From contig NZ_JAJNEC010000004.1 of assembly GCF_021044425.1 (NCBI RefSeq), positions 124,001-188,000 of the forward strand: a DNA stretch of 64,000 nucleotides, read 5' to 3'. The position numbers and the translations under genes are program-made. Positions 36,151 through 44,919 of this stretch are shown here, in pieces. This DNA comes from Niabella pedocola. GTDB taxonomy: Bacteria; Bacteroidota; Bacteroidia; Chitinophagales; Chitinophagaceae. A model generated the notes under the pieces. That model had not been told where the DNA came from, made no database searches, and was given only the letters and a program-made list of their open reading frames with translations. Within the stretch, counting starts at the first letter, position 1; each line of letters opens with the position of its first letter.

Positions 36151-36158
36151 TATTTTTG
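36151..36158 (+). promoter_or_regulatory. -7 box of fmt
   Basis: TATTTTTG, four bases before the ATG at 36163. Another case where transcription should start near the initiation codon. Confidence 0.5.
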
Positions 36159-36162
36159 CGGG

Positions 36163-37107
36163 ATGATGTTGAATGAACAGGCAAAAAGTTTACGCATTGT
36201 ATTTATGGGAACGCCGGAATTTGCGGTAGCGAGTCTCCACGCGCTGATCCAGGCCGGGAGTACGGTTGTAGGAGTCATCACCGCCCCGGATAAACCGGCC
36301 GGGAGAGGGATGGAATTACAACAGAGTGCCGTAAAGAAATATGCGGTGGAACATCAATTGCCGGTGCTTCAACCGGAGAAGCTCCGGGACCCCGGCTTCC
36401 TTGAAGCGCTGCGGCATTTAAAAGCAGACCTCCAGATATGTGTTGCCTTCCGGATGCTGCCGGAAATTGTGTGGAATATGCCGCCTATGGGAACTATCAA
36501 TCTTCATGGTTCCTTACTTCCACAGTACCGGGGAGCGGCACCTATTAACTGGGCCGTGATCAATGGCGAAAAGGAAACCGGGGTTACTACCTTTAAACTG
36601 CAACACGAGATTGATACCGGTAATATTTTGCTACAGGACCGGTTTCCCATCGGGGCAGAAGATACTGCCGGAACGGTTCACGATGTTATGAAAGAGGTAG
36701 GCGCACAGCTGCTGGTAAAAACTGTACAGGGATTGGCCAACGGTACGCTTACGGAAACGCCGCAGCAGGTACCCGCAACGGAAATATTGCACCATGCACC
36801 AAAGATCTTTACAGAAACCTGCCAGATCAATTTTAACCAACCGGCTACAGCGGTACATAACCTGGTCAGAGGCCTTTCGCCCTACCCCGGGGCCTTTACT
36901 TTTTTTAATGGTAAAAAGCTAAAGGTATTCAGCGCCACGCCCAAAGGCGAAACCCCCACCGTTCCACCGGGAGAATATATAACAGATGCAAAAACATATC
37001 TTTCGTTTGCCTGTACAGACGGATTGCTGGATGTAAAGGAAATACAACTGGAAGGGAAAAAACGGATGAAGATCACCGATTTCCTGCGCGGCTACCAGTT
37101 TAAATAA
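36163..37107 (+). CDS. fmt: Methionyl-tRNA formyltransferase
   Basis: 314 residues. Formylates the initiator methionyl-tRNA with 10-formyltetrahydrofolate. Landmarks: IVFMGTPEFAVASL near the start, TINLHGSLLPQYRGAAPINWAV with the catalytic Asn/His loop and ETGVTTFKLQHEIDTG. The C-terminal tRNA-binding domain is present. Starts ATG 36163 or 36166; an extra 10 residues precede the usual start of the Rossmann fold. Confidence 0.96.
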   Translation: MMLNEQAKSLRIVFMGTPEFAVASLHALIQAGSTVVGVITAPDKPAGRGMELQQSAVKKYAVEHQLPVLQPEKLRDPGFLEALRHLKADLQICVAFRMLPEIVWNMPPMGTINLHGSLLPQYRGAAPINWAVINGEKETGVTTFKLQHEIDTGNILLQDRFPIGAEDTAGTVHDVMKEVGAQLLVKTVQGLANGTLTETPQQVPATEILHHAPKIFTETCQINFNQPATAVHNLVRGLSPYPGAFTFFNGKKLKVFSATPKGETPTVPPGEYITDAKTYLSFACTDGLLDVKEIQLEGKKRMKITDFLRGYQFK

Positions 37108-37233
37108 CAGTGTGCTTCTGCCGGAGATAATACGGTAAACAGAAATCCGAAAATAACATGCATTTTTTAGTTTAGCATAAAGTTTGCAGCATTATGGGCA
37201 TGCAGCAACGCTGTATTTTTAAAAAGCCCTACT

Positions 37234-37497
37234 ATGAAAAGAACATACACACTGATCCTGTCTTTTTATATCATTGCATCGGTTATTGTTTTCGCATTCG
37301 TAAAATTAAGTCCGGATCATGGCGACGGCACCCCGGGCCTCGGCAGCACGGCTCTTGTCTTTTTTATGGTGCTGATCGCGCTGTTGGTAGTCATCAATAT
37401 TGTTAAAGGATTCGCAATGCAAAGAAGTTATTTCCTTGTAGCCTTGCTTCACGCGCTGATCCTGCTCCTCCTCTATTTTGGATTATTTTATCGCTGA
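37234..37497 (+). CDS. Small membrane protein, 87 residues
   Basis: Three hydrophobic segments (residues 6-24, 38-58, 68-85) make it an integral membrane protein. Family not recognised. Its last 10 bases overlap the 3' end of the PIN-domain gene on the other strand. The start ATG 37234 is preceded by MGMQQ-type upstream codons in another frame that are probably not translated. Confidence 0.6.
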   Translation: MKRTYTLILSFYIIASVIVFAFVKLSPDHGDGTPGLGSTALVFFMVLIALLVVINIVKGFAMQRSYFLVALLHALILLLLYFGLFYR

Positions 37498-37922
37498 CCT
37501 CCGCCTTTGTAATGTTGCTTTAAAAAATCACTGGCAGTTTGCACATCAATAATCGAAAAATAAAAGTCTTTCGTGTTTTCGGTAATAATGTGGGTACAGC
37601 CGGAATTATATGCGGCAAAATATTGCAGCCCATCCTCAAAATCATTCACATGCTTATCTGTTGCCGCTTGTTGTACTTCCCTGGTACCACAGTCCGCAAT
37701 GGAAAAATGAGCAGCCAGTAACCCGATGCGATCCCTGGCAGAGCGGCTGCCATGTTTCTTTTCTGCAAAATAACAGGTGATTGCCAAACTAACCGATGTG
37801 GTTACTAATGAATGGCCTTTAGCCGTTGCCCAGCTTAAAACACGGGAAGCATAGGTAAACAACGGGTATTCTTTGTTGATCACGGCTACCAGGATATTCG
37901 CATCAATAAACAACTTCATCAC
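37488..37922 (-). CDS. PIN-domain protein, VapC-like toxin
   Basis: 144 residues. The PIN fold acidic residues are visible: FIDANILVAV (Asp near residue 7), NDFEDGLQYF (Glu and Asp in the centre), TENTKDF with a late acidic residue. VapC toxins cleave RNA, often tRNA or rRNA. It starts five bases after a small DNA-binding-type gene whose promoter holds a palindrome, the usual type II toxin-antitoxin order (antitoxin first). Starts ATG 37922 or 37919. Confidence 0.85.
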   Translation of the reverse strand: MMKLFIDANILVAVINKEYPLFTYASRVLSWATAKGHSLVTTSVSLAITCYFAEKKHGSRSARDRIGLLAAHFSIADCGTREVQQAATDKHVNDFEDGLQYFAAYNSGCTHIITENTKDFYFSIIDVQTASDFLKQHYKGGGQR

Positions 37923-37927
37923 TGCCG

Positions 37928-38185
37928 TTATTTATGGCGCTTATAATATGCGGCCTTTTGTTTTTTGCCCAACGGTTTGGCATTGTAAGTAGCCGGCCCC
38001 TCAGCCACCATGCTTACCCAATCTTCGATGGGGATATGCTCAATATGCTGATGCTGACCGGTGGTTATTACTTTTTGCAACAGCAATTCCACGAGCCGGG
38101 ATAGGCTTAACCCCTGGGAAGCGGCATACTCCTTTGCATCCTCAATAATCGTACGGTTAAAGCTTAAAGTAACTTTGGCGTCCAT
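37928..38185 (-). CDS. Antitoxin of the PIN-domain toxin (ribbon-helix-helix/DUF6364 type)
   Basis: 85 residues. The N-terminal MDAKVTLSFNRTIIEDAKEYAAS is a beta-strand and helix typical of ribbon-helix-helix DNA binders, with residues LSLSRLVELLLQKV as the second helix. The basic tail (GKKQKAAYYKRHK) probably wraps the toxin. It should bind the palindrome 28 bases upstream of its start and repress the operon. Family name is inferred from pattern. Confidence 0.75.
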   Translation of the reverse strand: MDAKVTLSFNRTIIEDAKEYAASQGLSLSRLVELLLQKVITTGQHQHIEHIPIEDWVSMVAEGPATYNAKPLGKKQKAAYYKRHK

Positions 38186-38194
38186 GGTTGTTTC

Positions 38195-38238
38195 TTTTTA
38201 TACGACAAAGTTAAATTTTTTATACGTATAAAAAATTT
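38195..38238 (-). promoter_or_regulatory. Palindromic operator/promoter of the toxin-antitoxin pair
   Basis: A perfect 26-base palindrome (38213-38238) built of AAATTTTTTATAC and its complement, centred on ACGT, plus a further half-site TTTTTATACG at 38195-38204. It sits just before the antitoxin gene and very probably binds the antitoxin, alone or with toxin. Confidence 0.8.
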
Positions 38239-38345
38239 TTCATTTAAACACCCGACACCAGACACCCGCACGGCGGGCGCCACTGGCTATTGATCCGGTT
38301 CGCCAACTGCGGTTTTAGAAAAATTTGTACAAATTCCTCCCGGCA

Positions 38346-40529
38346 TTAATGGGATACGACTACGTCGAAATCCGAAGCATTGATCCGGAGCGCCGTAGCG
38401 GCGGCATCACTGATGCGGGCTGCTGGTCCGTTCTTCTGCTTCAGGCTTTTGATATCGCCCAGTACTTTTGCGTAAATCGTTGTATTGGATTTTGGATTAG
38501 ACAGTTTCACGATCGTTCCGGAAGGAACATCATCGATCAGGGCATAATATTTTCCATCATCCCAGCCTTTATCCGTTTTAAATACCCCGGCATGTACAGA
38601 CCGCTCTGTTGTTGCGGTTGCCCCCGTCTGCATTTCATATGCATTTTTAAAGAATCCTGTTTCATCAAAACCGGCAGGAGGAGGTGTTACATCTGCCACA
38701 GGAGCGGAAGATACGGACGCTGACGTTTTTCCTTTAGATTGCTTTCCGGGTTCTTTTACAGCAACCGCTTCGGGTGCAGGTTCCGTTTTCGCCTCGCGGT
38801 CCTTCTGCTCCTGCAGGGCGGCGGCCTGTTCCGGTGTACCCAGGAAACGGGAAGCAATATAACCGGTTATTCCTTCACCGGTACGTATAGCAGCCCACTC
38901 ATTGTTGGTATCGCCCGTTACCGTAACCATTTCACTATTCTCTGCCTTTCCTACAATCGGTTCGTTGGTGGCCGGCCCTTTGCGGATATTGATGCCAGAG
39001 CCTACAATAGCCATTTGTTTTTCGGCTTTTGCAGCAGGCTGTTCTTTTTTTGCAACCGGGCGCTCGGCCGGTTCCGCAGACGGGTCAACCAGGTATTGCG
39101 TAGCAGCATACCCTTCTACATCATCCTTGGTGCGTACCTCAGCCCACTCGTCATTTACCCGGCGCACCAGCGTGAGGATCTCATCTTTCTGCGCTTGTGC
39201 CACCACGGGCTGACCGGTACCCGGTCCCTTGCGGATATTGATATAGGTATCCGTAGCCGCTTTTACTTTTTGCCCTGTATTCTTTTTCACCTCGGTTCGC
39301 GCTACTTCTTTTTGCTCGTCTTTACGTTTTTCAGTCACAGCTTCAAGAAACTGCGAAGCCATATATCCTTTTTTACCATCACTCGTGCGGATCGCCGCCC
39401 ATTCGTCATTGATCTTACGGGTTACCGTAACCACCTCATCTTTTTCAACACGGCCTATAACCGGCTCATCTGTTCCCGGTGCCCTCCGGATATTTACCGC
39501 AGCAGTTACCGTTACCTTCGCACCCGCCTTCAAATCAATACTGGTTGGGGCGGTTTCTTTTTCCTCAGCAGGTTGAGGCGCTGCTGCTACCGACTCAAGA
39601 AACTGGGTAGCCATATATCCCTTTTTACCCTCGCTGGTGCGCACTTCCGCCCAGTCACTGTTCGCCAAGCGAACGATGGTCACCACTTCATCTTTCTGCA
39701 AAGTGCCTACAACCGGCTGACCCGTACTGGCGCCTTTGCGGATATTCACCGCTGAGGTTACCGTTACTTTCCTGCCAGCCTTTAGATCAGTGCTGTTTTT
39801 GGCCGTTTCCTTTTCCTCCACAGGTTGTGGCGCTGCCGCCGGCTCCAGGAACTGGGTGGCCATGTATCCTTTTTTACCTCCGCTGGTGCGTACTTCCGCC
39901 CAGTCGCTGTTCGCCATGCGAACGATGGTCACTTCTTCATCTTTCTGTAAAGTACCAACAACGGGTTGATTGGTGCTGGCGCCCTTGCGGATATTCACCG
40001 CCGAGGTTACCGTTACTTTCTTACCTGCCTTTAAAGCCGTGTTGCTGTTTTTTACGGTTTCTTTGGGCGCTTCAGCCTGCTCTTTCTTGGCGGCATTGTC
40101 GGTCATATATCCTACAAGAATATCCTGGCCTTTAGAAACATCATCTTTCCGTAATTTATTCCATGATTTCAGTGTTTTCACATCCACCCGGTTAAATTTC
40201 CGGCTAATGCTGGTTAAGTTATCCTTTGCTCCCGCTTCGTAATAAACAGGGATGCCTTTTCTTGATTTGGTATTCAGATTATCAGCCGTTACGGGAACCT
40301 TTACCGTTTGTCCGATCTTCAGATCCTGACTGGTTTTCATACCGTTAGTTTTGGCTAACGAAGAAAGAGAGACCCCATATTTCGTACTTAAATACTTTAA
40401 TGACTCCCCCGAAGTAACCCGGTGCTCCACTACTGTTCCACGGGAAGTAGCAACAGCAGTCAGTTTTCTTTGCGCCTGGGCAGATCCCATTAATAAAATT
40501 AATCCGGCCGTAACAATAAACGATTTCAT
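38346..40529 (-). CDS. Secreted LysM / five SH3b repeats / DPBB-like protein
   Basis: 727 residues with a signal peptide (1-19). Order: LysM at 33-80 (EHRVTSGESLKYLSTKYGVS), a second LysM-like stretch at 92-143, then five bacterial SH3 domains at about 171-229, 254-312, 337-395, 421-481 and 505-563, each with NIRxGxxxxxPVVG and a closing GYxATQFL. Linkers are Lys/Glu/Pro/Ala rich. The C terminus (about 640-727, YYALIDDVPSGTIVKLSNPK, TTIYAKVLGD) looks like a RlpA-type double-psi beta-barrel. All parts suit peptidoglycan binding. No catalytic NlpC/P60 domain, so a scaffolding or lytic-transglycosylase-like role is inferred. Confidence 0.85.
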   Translation of the reverse strand: MKSFIVTAGLILLMGSAQAQRKLTAVATSRGTVVEHRVTSGESLKYLSTKYGVSLSSLAKTNGMKTSQDLKIGQTVKVPVTADNLNTKSRKGIPVYYEAGAKDNLTSISRKFNRVDVKTLKSWNKLRKDDVSKGQDILVGYMTDNAAKKEQAEAPKETVKNSNTALKAGKKVTVTSAVNIRKGASTNQPVVGTLQKDEEVTIVRMANSDWAEVRTSGGKKGYMATQFLEPAAAPQPVEEKETAKNSTDLKAGRKVTVTSAVNIRKGASTGQPVVGTLQKDEVVTIVRLANSDWAEVRTSEGKKGYMATQFLESVAAAPQPAEEKETAPTSIDLKAGAKVTVTAAVNIRRAPGTDEPVIGRVEKDEVVTVTRKINDEWAAIRTSDGKKGYMASQFLEAVTEKRKDEQKEVARTEVKKNTGQKVKAATDTYINIRKGPGTGQPVVAQAQKDEILTLVRRVNDEWAEVRTKDDVEGYAATQYLVDPSAEPAERPVAKKEQPAAKAEKQMAIVGSGINIRKGPATNEPIVGKAENSEMVTVTGDTNNEWAAIRTGEGITGYIASRFLGTPEQAAALQEQKDREAKTEPAPEAVAVKEPGKQSKGKTSASVSSAPVADVTPPPAGFDETGFFKNAYEMQTGATATTERSVHAGVFKTDKGWDDGKYYALIDDVPSGTIVKLSNPKSNTTIYAKVLGDIKSLKQKNGPAARISDAAATALRINASDFDVVVSH
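39537..40034 (-). repeat. Tandem 249-base duplication within the SH3b gene
   Basis: Two adjacent 83-codon units (40034-39786 and 39785-39537) encode nearly identical SH3b-plus-linker blocks. Later blocks are more diverged, so this pair is the newest duplication. Confidence 0.8.
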
Positions 40530-40662
40530 GTGTTCAAGATGTGTCTTAAAAAAAATCCTTACTAATGCACGAATTTACAATAATATTTACAACTAAACAG
40601 CTTTAGAATTTGTTAACAAAAGGAATATTGCGGCAGGAAAGTCCGTATATTTTGGAAAATTG

Positions 40663-40670
40663 TACCTTTG
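40663..40670 (+). promoter_or_regulatory. -7 box of panD
   Basis: TACCTTTG, seven bases before ATG 40678, without a clear upstream element. Confidence 0.5.
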
Positions 40671-40677
40671 CGCCCCT

Positions 40678-41022
40678 ATGTTTATAGAAGTTTTTAAATC
40701 CAAGATCCACAGAGCCGTTGTAACGGAGGCTTTTCTCAATTATATGGGTAGCATTACCATTGATGAAGACCTCATGGATGCGGCTAACCTCATTGAAAAT
40801 GAAAAGGTTCAGGTTGTGAATGTGCATAACGGGGAACGCCTGGAAACCTATGTGATCAAAGGGAAAAGAGGATCCGGTACCATTTGTCTTAACGGTCCGG
40901 CGGCGCGCAAAGCGCAGGTAGGCGACCCGGTAATTATTATTTCTTATGCCTTAATGGAGCTGGAAGAAGCCAAAAAGCACCAGCCTACGATCGTATTTCC
41001 GAAAGAAGGCAATAAACTGTAA
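40678..41022 (+). CDS. panD: Aspartate 1-decarboxylase
   Basis: 114 residues from ATG 40678. Decarboxylates aspartate to beta-alanine for pantothenate. The self-cleavage site is Gly24-Ser25 (NYMGSITID), where Ser25 becomes the pyruvoyl cofactor, and the conserved Lys9, Tyr22 and the block IKGKRGSGTICLNGPAARKA follow. A hairpin (GCACCG / CGGTGC, 41033-41052) behind the gene may end transcription. The catalytic Tyr appears to be retained in YVIKG. Confidence 0.96.
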   Translation: MFIEVFKSKIHRAVVTEAFLNYMGSITIDEDLMDAANLIENEKVQVVNVHNGERLETYVIKGKRGSGTICLNGPAARKAQVGDPVIIISYALMELEEAKKHQPTIVFPKEGNKL

Positions 41023-41068
41023 ACCACAAACAGCACCGGTTCTATTCGGTGCATCTATACACTGTAGT

Positions 41069-42286
41069 TTACATGCGGGTAATGGTTACTATTTTGCTGT
41101 ATTCAAAGCTCCCGTCTTTATTAACCTGTTTAATACGTACAAATAACGGGGTTTCGCCGTTATTGATTACCTGAAGTTCGCTTCTGTTACAGGCATTTAA
41201 ACCAGTCAGCAGCACTGCTACAAAAACCAGTGGTACGGCCATCCATCTTCTTCTCCGGCCGGTCAGTCCCAAAAAAACCAGGCTTATCGCTGAAATCCCC
41301 AAAAAGCCTGTCGTGGCCGACGGTTTCCAGGTAAAGCTATAACTAAACGCCTCGCTGGAATGACCATCGGCGGCCTTGCTCTTTACCGCATCTCCTATCT
41401 TAATAAAATGTGTTCCATCAGCCGACGCTTCTACTTCAAAATGATCATTACCATTTTCATTGACGGTAATCCAGTCTACTGTTAATTGTCCGCTCCTGAA
41501 TTGAGCAGCAATGGATCCAAACCGTACGGGCAACGCAATGGATTCGGTGATCGTAACAGCATTAAAACAGCTGGTGGTACTTAAGCCTGCCGGCCAGGAA
41601 GCGCAGGTGGCAGCAGTGGCGTTAGGGCCGCAATAGGTAGCATTGCCCTCGTTGATGTTGGCAACCGCTCCGGTAGCAATCCAATCGATCTGCGACTGAT
41701 CTGAAACCCGGGAAAAACCATTCCCTGTAGCCGGCCCTTTGGTAATAAAATAGGCCCTTCCATCAGTATTGCTTCCCGTGTATACTACTCCCGGAAAAGC
41801 CGAAGCGTTCTGCGCATACGATGCACAGATTTCTACCACGCTACCTTCTTTCTGTGTTATATGGGCCGTGCTTGTACTGCCGGTTTGACCAAAAGTTGGA
41901 TCATTTACGGTTAATGAACCGGAAAAAGAAAGTGCTGCCGATTTTTCCAAATTGATCGCACTCGAAACGCCCGAGCCGAATGCACCAAGCACTGCAGAAC
42001 CCGAGTATTCAAAAGCAGCCTTATCCAGGATATTCAATTGTCCGTTCACCGTTAACTGTCCGCTTCCCGATACATGTATGCCCGGTTGTATAATTAATAT
42101 GCCTCCGGTATTAATTGTAAGTCCCGTTACTCCCGTAACATTACTACTTGCACAATAAACCTCCCCGGAAGCAATGCTGGTAATGCTGGCGGTAAAGACT
42201 TTTGATCCGGACGGACACTGGCCGGCGGCCTGTTTTGAAATGCCCGTTAACAGCAGGGTTAACAGCAGTATTAGCGTTGTTTTCAT
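41069..42286 (-). CDS. Surface protein with sorting-like tail fused to a lipoprotein-like segment
   Basis: 405 residues. Signal peptide MKTTLILLLTLLLTGISKQAAG; residues 25-250 are Gly/Ser/Thr-rich with parallel beta-helix character (LTVNGQLNILDKAAF, LSFSGSLTVND). Then a VDWITVNENGNDHFEVEASADG segment seen in many exported Bacteroidota proteins. Residues 322-347 form a hydrophobic helix and RRRR, like a PEP-CTERM-type sorting tail, but the chain continues with MAVPLVFVAVLLTGLNAC (349-366), a lipoprotein-type signal, and 39 more residues. Either the last two helices anchor it, or two genes were joined. No specific function recognised. Confidence 0.65.
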   Translation of the reverse strand: MKTTLILLLTLLLTGISKQAAGQCPSGSKVFTASITSIASGEVYCASSNVTGVTGLTINTGGILIIQPGIHVSGSGQLTVNGQLNILDKAAFEYSGSAVLGAFGSGVSSAINLEKSAALSFSGSLTVNDPTFGQTGSTSTAHITQKEGSVVEICASYAQNASAFPGVVYTGSNTDGRAYFITKGPATGNGFSRVSDQSQIDWIATGAVANINEGNATYCGPNATAATCASWPAGLSTTSCFNAVTITESIALPVRFGSIAAQFRSGQLTVDWITVNENGNDHFEVEASADGTHFIKIGDAVKSKAADGHSSEAFSYSFTWKPSATTGFLGISAISLVFLGLTGRRRRWMAVPLVFVAVLLTGLNACNRSELQVINNGETPLFVRIKQVNKDGSFEYSKIVTITRM

Positions 42287-42443
42287 ATGCTACAATTATT
42301 GATGGTTAAATAGTAAGCATCTGTTGGCTTCTGCGGGTATGCAGAGCACCAACAATCATAATCATAGCAATTTTGCAGCCAATTCCCGTGCGTTTACCAA
42401 ACTGTATTCAGATACAATGGCTTACCTGTAATTTGCGGCGTTG

Positions 42444-43808
42444 TTATCCCTGATGAAAAATCAACCGGGTATTGCCGATCCAGAAATAATCGCCTTCTTT
42501 CAAAAGCACTTCTGTGGTATCCGATAATCGGATCGAATTTTTCTCGGTATTGAAGTAAGTACCATTCTTGCTGGGAGCCTTATCCTGCAAGAAGTACCTA
42601 TATCCATCGGCTGCATCCGGCTTACGGACAATCTGACAATGATTTTTTGAAATAAACCGGTCGGAAGTCCGGATACCGAAATCGGCAATTGTTCCCGGAA
42701 GATCATTCCACCGCCCGATAGTGACCAGGTCTTTATTAATAAAAAAATGCTGCCCCTCTGTAAGAATATTCGGTTCTACCTCGATATAGGCGCCCGCGTT
42801 CTTTGCTCCCATGGATGGATCAATATCAATGACCTCAGCCTGCCGTTCCTGGGTTTCGATCTTTCCATCCAGTCCGTTGTAAAAGAACTGGCTCAGTTCC
42901 CTACCCGTTTTAAAACGGCTGAGCGGATTTTTCTCAAGACAGCGGCGTACCAGCATTTCCAGCCAGGCCGGTATATCGCAGGTTTCGGGGCGCTGTCCTT
43001 CTTTTTTTTCAATGGCCTCCATCCGTTTCCTGCAGATATCCGGCACGGGCGCGCTCTTATGCTTTTCCTCCAGCGCAATCATCTCGTTGGCTTGTTTGTA
43101 ATCCTTCACAGGAAAGGGCACCTGCCCCACCAACAGCTCATACAGCACAATACCCAGGCTGTAAATATCAGAGGGCGTATCTACCAGTTGGCCACGCCAT
43201 TTTTCCGGCGCCTTGTACTCGGCCATGCCATCTTCCTTTTTGCTATGCCGCACGGCATCCGGATCTGCAAACGACAAGCCGAAATCGATGAGTACATACC
43301 GGTAACCACCATCCGCATTCTTTGTACGGATGATGTTTTTGGGATTGATATCGTTGTGAATAATCGCATCCCGGTTAATGATCACCGAATCTGAAAGCCA
43401 ATGCTGTGGCGGCGTATCATAGGTATGATAATGATGGCAATAACTCAGCGCCGATGCCATTTGCGTAATCATCTCCAGGGTTTCTTCGATGGAGAAATAT
43501 CCTTCCCGCTGAATAATGGACTCCAGCGTTTCGCCATCCACGTATTCCATTTCCAGGGAGGGCTTGTTATCCAGTATATACTCGTCGTAGATCTTTACAA
43601 TATTCGGATGATCCAGCCGTTTCAGGATCTCTACTTCATTCTTAAAGTCGCGGTATTCTTTAGCGTCTTCATTCTCCAATACAAAATCCAGCTGCTTTAA
43701 AGCCACCACATGCTCCGGGTCTTCCTTACTCCGGGCTTTAAACACCGCGGAAAACCCACCGTGCCCAATTACTTTAAGAATGTCATATTTAGATGCTAAT
43801 TCCTGCAT
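42444..43808 (-). CDS. Ser/Thr protein kinase with C-terminal FHA domain (non-RD)
   Basis: 454 residues, no membrane helix. Hanks-type kinase at 8-310: Gly loop IGHGGFSAVFKA, ATP-binding Lys38, catalytic loop HNDINPKN (151-158), DFG at 175-177, APE-type APEKW, SDIYSLGIVLYELL. The HRD arginine is Asn, so it is a non-RD kinase that need not be switched on by activation-loop phosphorylation. FHA domain at about 355-450 (TIGRWNDL, SRFISKNHC-like, SKNGTYFN). FHA binds phosphothreonine, so the protein can both write and read. Last gene of the cell-wall kinase operon. Confidence 0.93.
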   Translation of the reverse strand: MQELASKYDILKVIGHGGFSAVFKARSKEDPEHVVALKQLDFVLENEDAKEYRDFKNEVEILKRLDHPNIVKIYDEYILDNKPSLEMEYVDGETLESIIQREGYFSIEETLEMITQMASALSYCHHYHTYDTPPQHWLSDSVIINRDAIIHNDINPKNIIRTKNADGGYRYVLIDFGLSFADPDAVRHSKKEDGMAEYKAPEKWRGQLVDTPSDIYSLGIVLYELLVGQVPFPVKDYKQANEMIALEEKHKSAPVPDICRKRMEAIEKKEGQRPETCDIPAWLEMLVRRCLEKNPLSRFKTGRELSQFFYNGLDGKIETQERQAEVIDIDPSMGAKNAGAYIEVEPNILTEGQHFFINKDLVTIGRWNDLPGTIADFGIRTSDRFISKNHCQIVRKPDAADGYRYFLQDKAPSKNGTYFNTEKNSIRLSDTTEVLLKEGDYFWIGNTRLIFHQG

Positions 43809-43924
43809 TATTTTCGAGCTTTACGCGTAAGACCAAGGGGCAATCTGCCGCTCACTCCTATGCGATTTTTCCTTATTCAATGATTCCTGATAATCTTATC
43901 GTATTATTTACATGCCCCGCATAT

Positions 43925-44833
43925 CTAGTCCAGCAATTGAAATTCCAGCACGATCGTATCATTAAAACAAATGGAGTCACCATTCTTTAAAATATGTGGT
44001 ACTGCTGCATTGCTCAGGCTGATACCTGAAAAATCATCCAGCGATGCGTTAAACACCTTGATCTTATTGGACGGATTATTCAGAAACTTCGAGCGAAAAA
44101 GTTTATAGGCTCCGATTTCCTTGTCGAATACGATGGCTGCATTGGAACGGCTAATAAAATTATTGATCTTGTATTGTTCTTCGTTCTTTTCTTCAATTCC
44201 CACAAAAGCAATATCATTATGGATCTTGGGACCGTTTTCAATTTTGGGATCCTTTCCCCTTCCGATGAAATAATGTTTGCCACTGGGCTCCAGGATGTAT
44301 TCAGGCTCCCAGGTAATCCCTTCCGTTGCTACCAGCCGTGCATTCCGCTTTTTCAGTATGTCTTTCGGCGTCAGCACTTCCACCCCGATGCCGTCGGTAA
44401 TGGCCGTTACTTTTGCCGTATCGGGCGATTCATGGATCACATCCAACCCCAGTTCTTCTTTATAGGCGATACCTCTTGATTTAAATTCACGCTTGATCCG
44501 GTTTATAAACTGCGGATCTTTCATCAGGCTCATCAGTCCTACATTTTCGATCGCATTATCCTTATATGCCGAATGAAATACAAGCCCCGAAATCACGGTG
44601 TTGCTATACCCCAGCATCCGTACTGTTTGGGATATGGCGCCCAGCGTGATCTCTTTTAACTCTTCTATATTATCCACTCGTGCGGAAGCGATTGCCCGCT
44701 CCGGCGTTTTCGGAGTTGCCGGTGTTTTTGCGGCCGCTCCTGCGGCTCCCTTTTTTTCAACCGATCCAAAGGAGGTATCATCCGCATTGAGCTTCTCCGA
44801 AAATTGTTCAAATTTTTTCTTAAACCAATTCAT
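43925..44833 (-). CDS. FHA-domain adaptor protein
   Basis: 302 residues, cytoplasmic. After a short basic helix (MNWFKKKFEQFSEKLNADD) comes an Ala/Pro/Lys/Thr-rich linker (28-52), a helical domain of about 100 residues (IEELKEITLGAISQTVRMLG) of unknown type, and a C-terminal FHA-like fold with HYFIGRGKDPKIE and NNFISRSNAAIVFD, the conserved Arg and Ser/Arg/Asn phospho-binding positions. It lies between the SEDS-PBP fusion and the FHA kinase, so it probably recruits phosphorylated members of the same module. Threonines in the linker are potential targets. Confidence 0.8.
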   Translation of the reverse strand: MNWFKKKFEQFSEKLNADDTSFGSVEKKGAAGAAAKTPATPKTPERAIASARVDNIEELKEITLGAISQTVRMLGYSNTVISGLVFHSAYKDNAIENVGLMSLMKDPQFINRIKREFKSRGIAYKEELGLDVIHESPDTAKVTAITDGIGVEVLTPKDILKKRNARLVATEGITWEPEYILEPSGKHYFIGRGKDPKIENGPKIHNDIAFVGIEEKNEEQYKINNFISRSNAAIVFDKEIGAYKLFRSKFLNNPSNKIKVFNASLDDFSGISLSNAAVPHILKNGDSICFNDTIVLEFQLLD

Positions 44834-44919
44834 ATTGTTGGATTAAATGTTTTATCAGCCATCCGTTATTCGTTTTCCTGCCGTTTTGCCGAACACGCGT
44901 GTAACGGAATACGATCACT

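Noticed and set aside
38739..39755. 338-residue plus-strand frame opposite the SH3b gene
   Set aside because: It results from the repeats in the true gene and has no signal, domain or homology.
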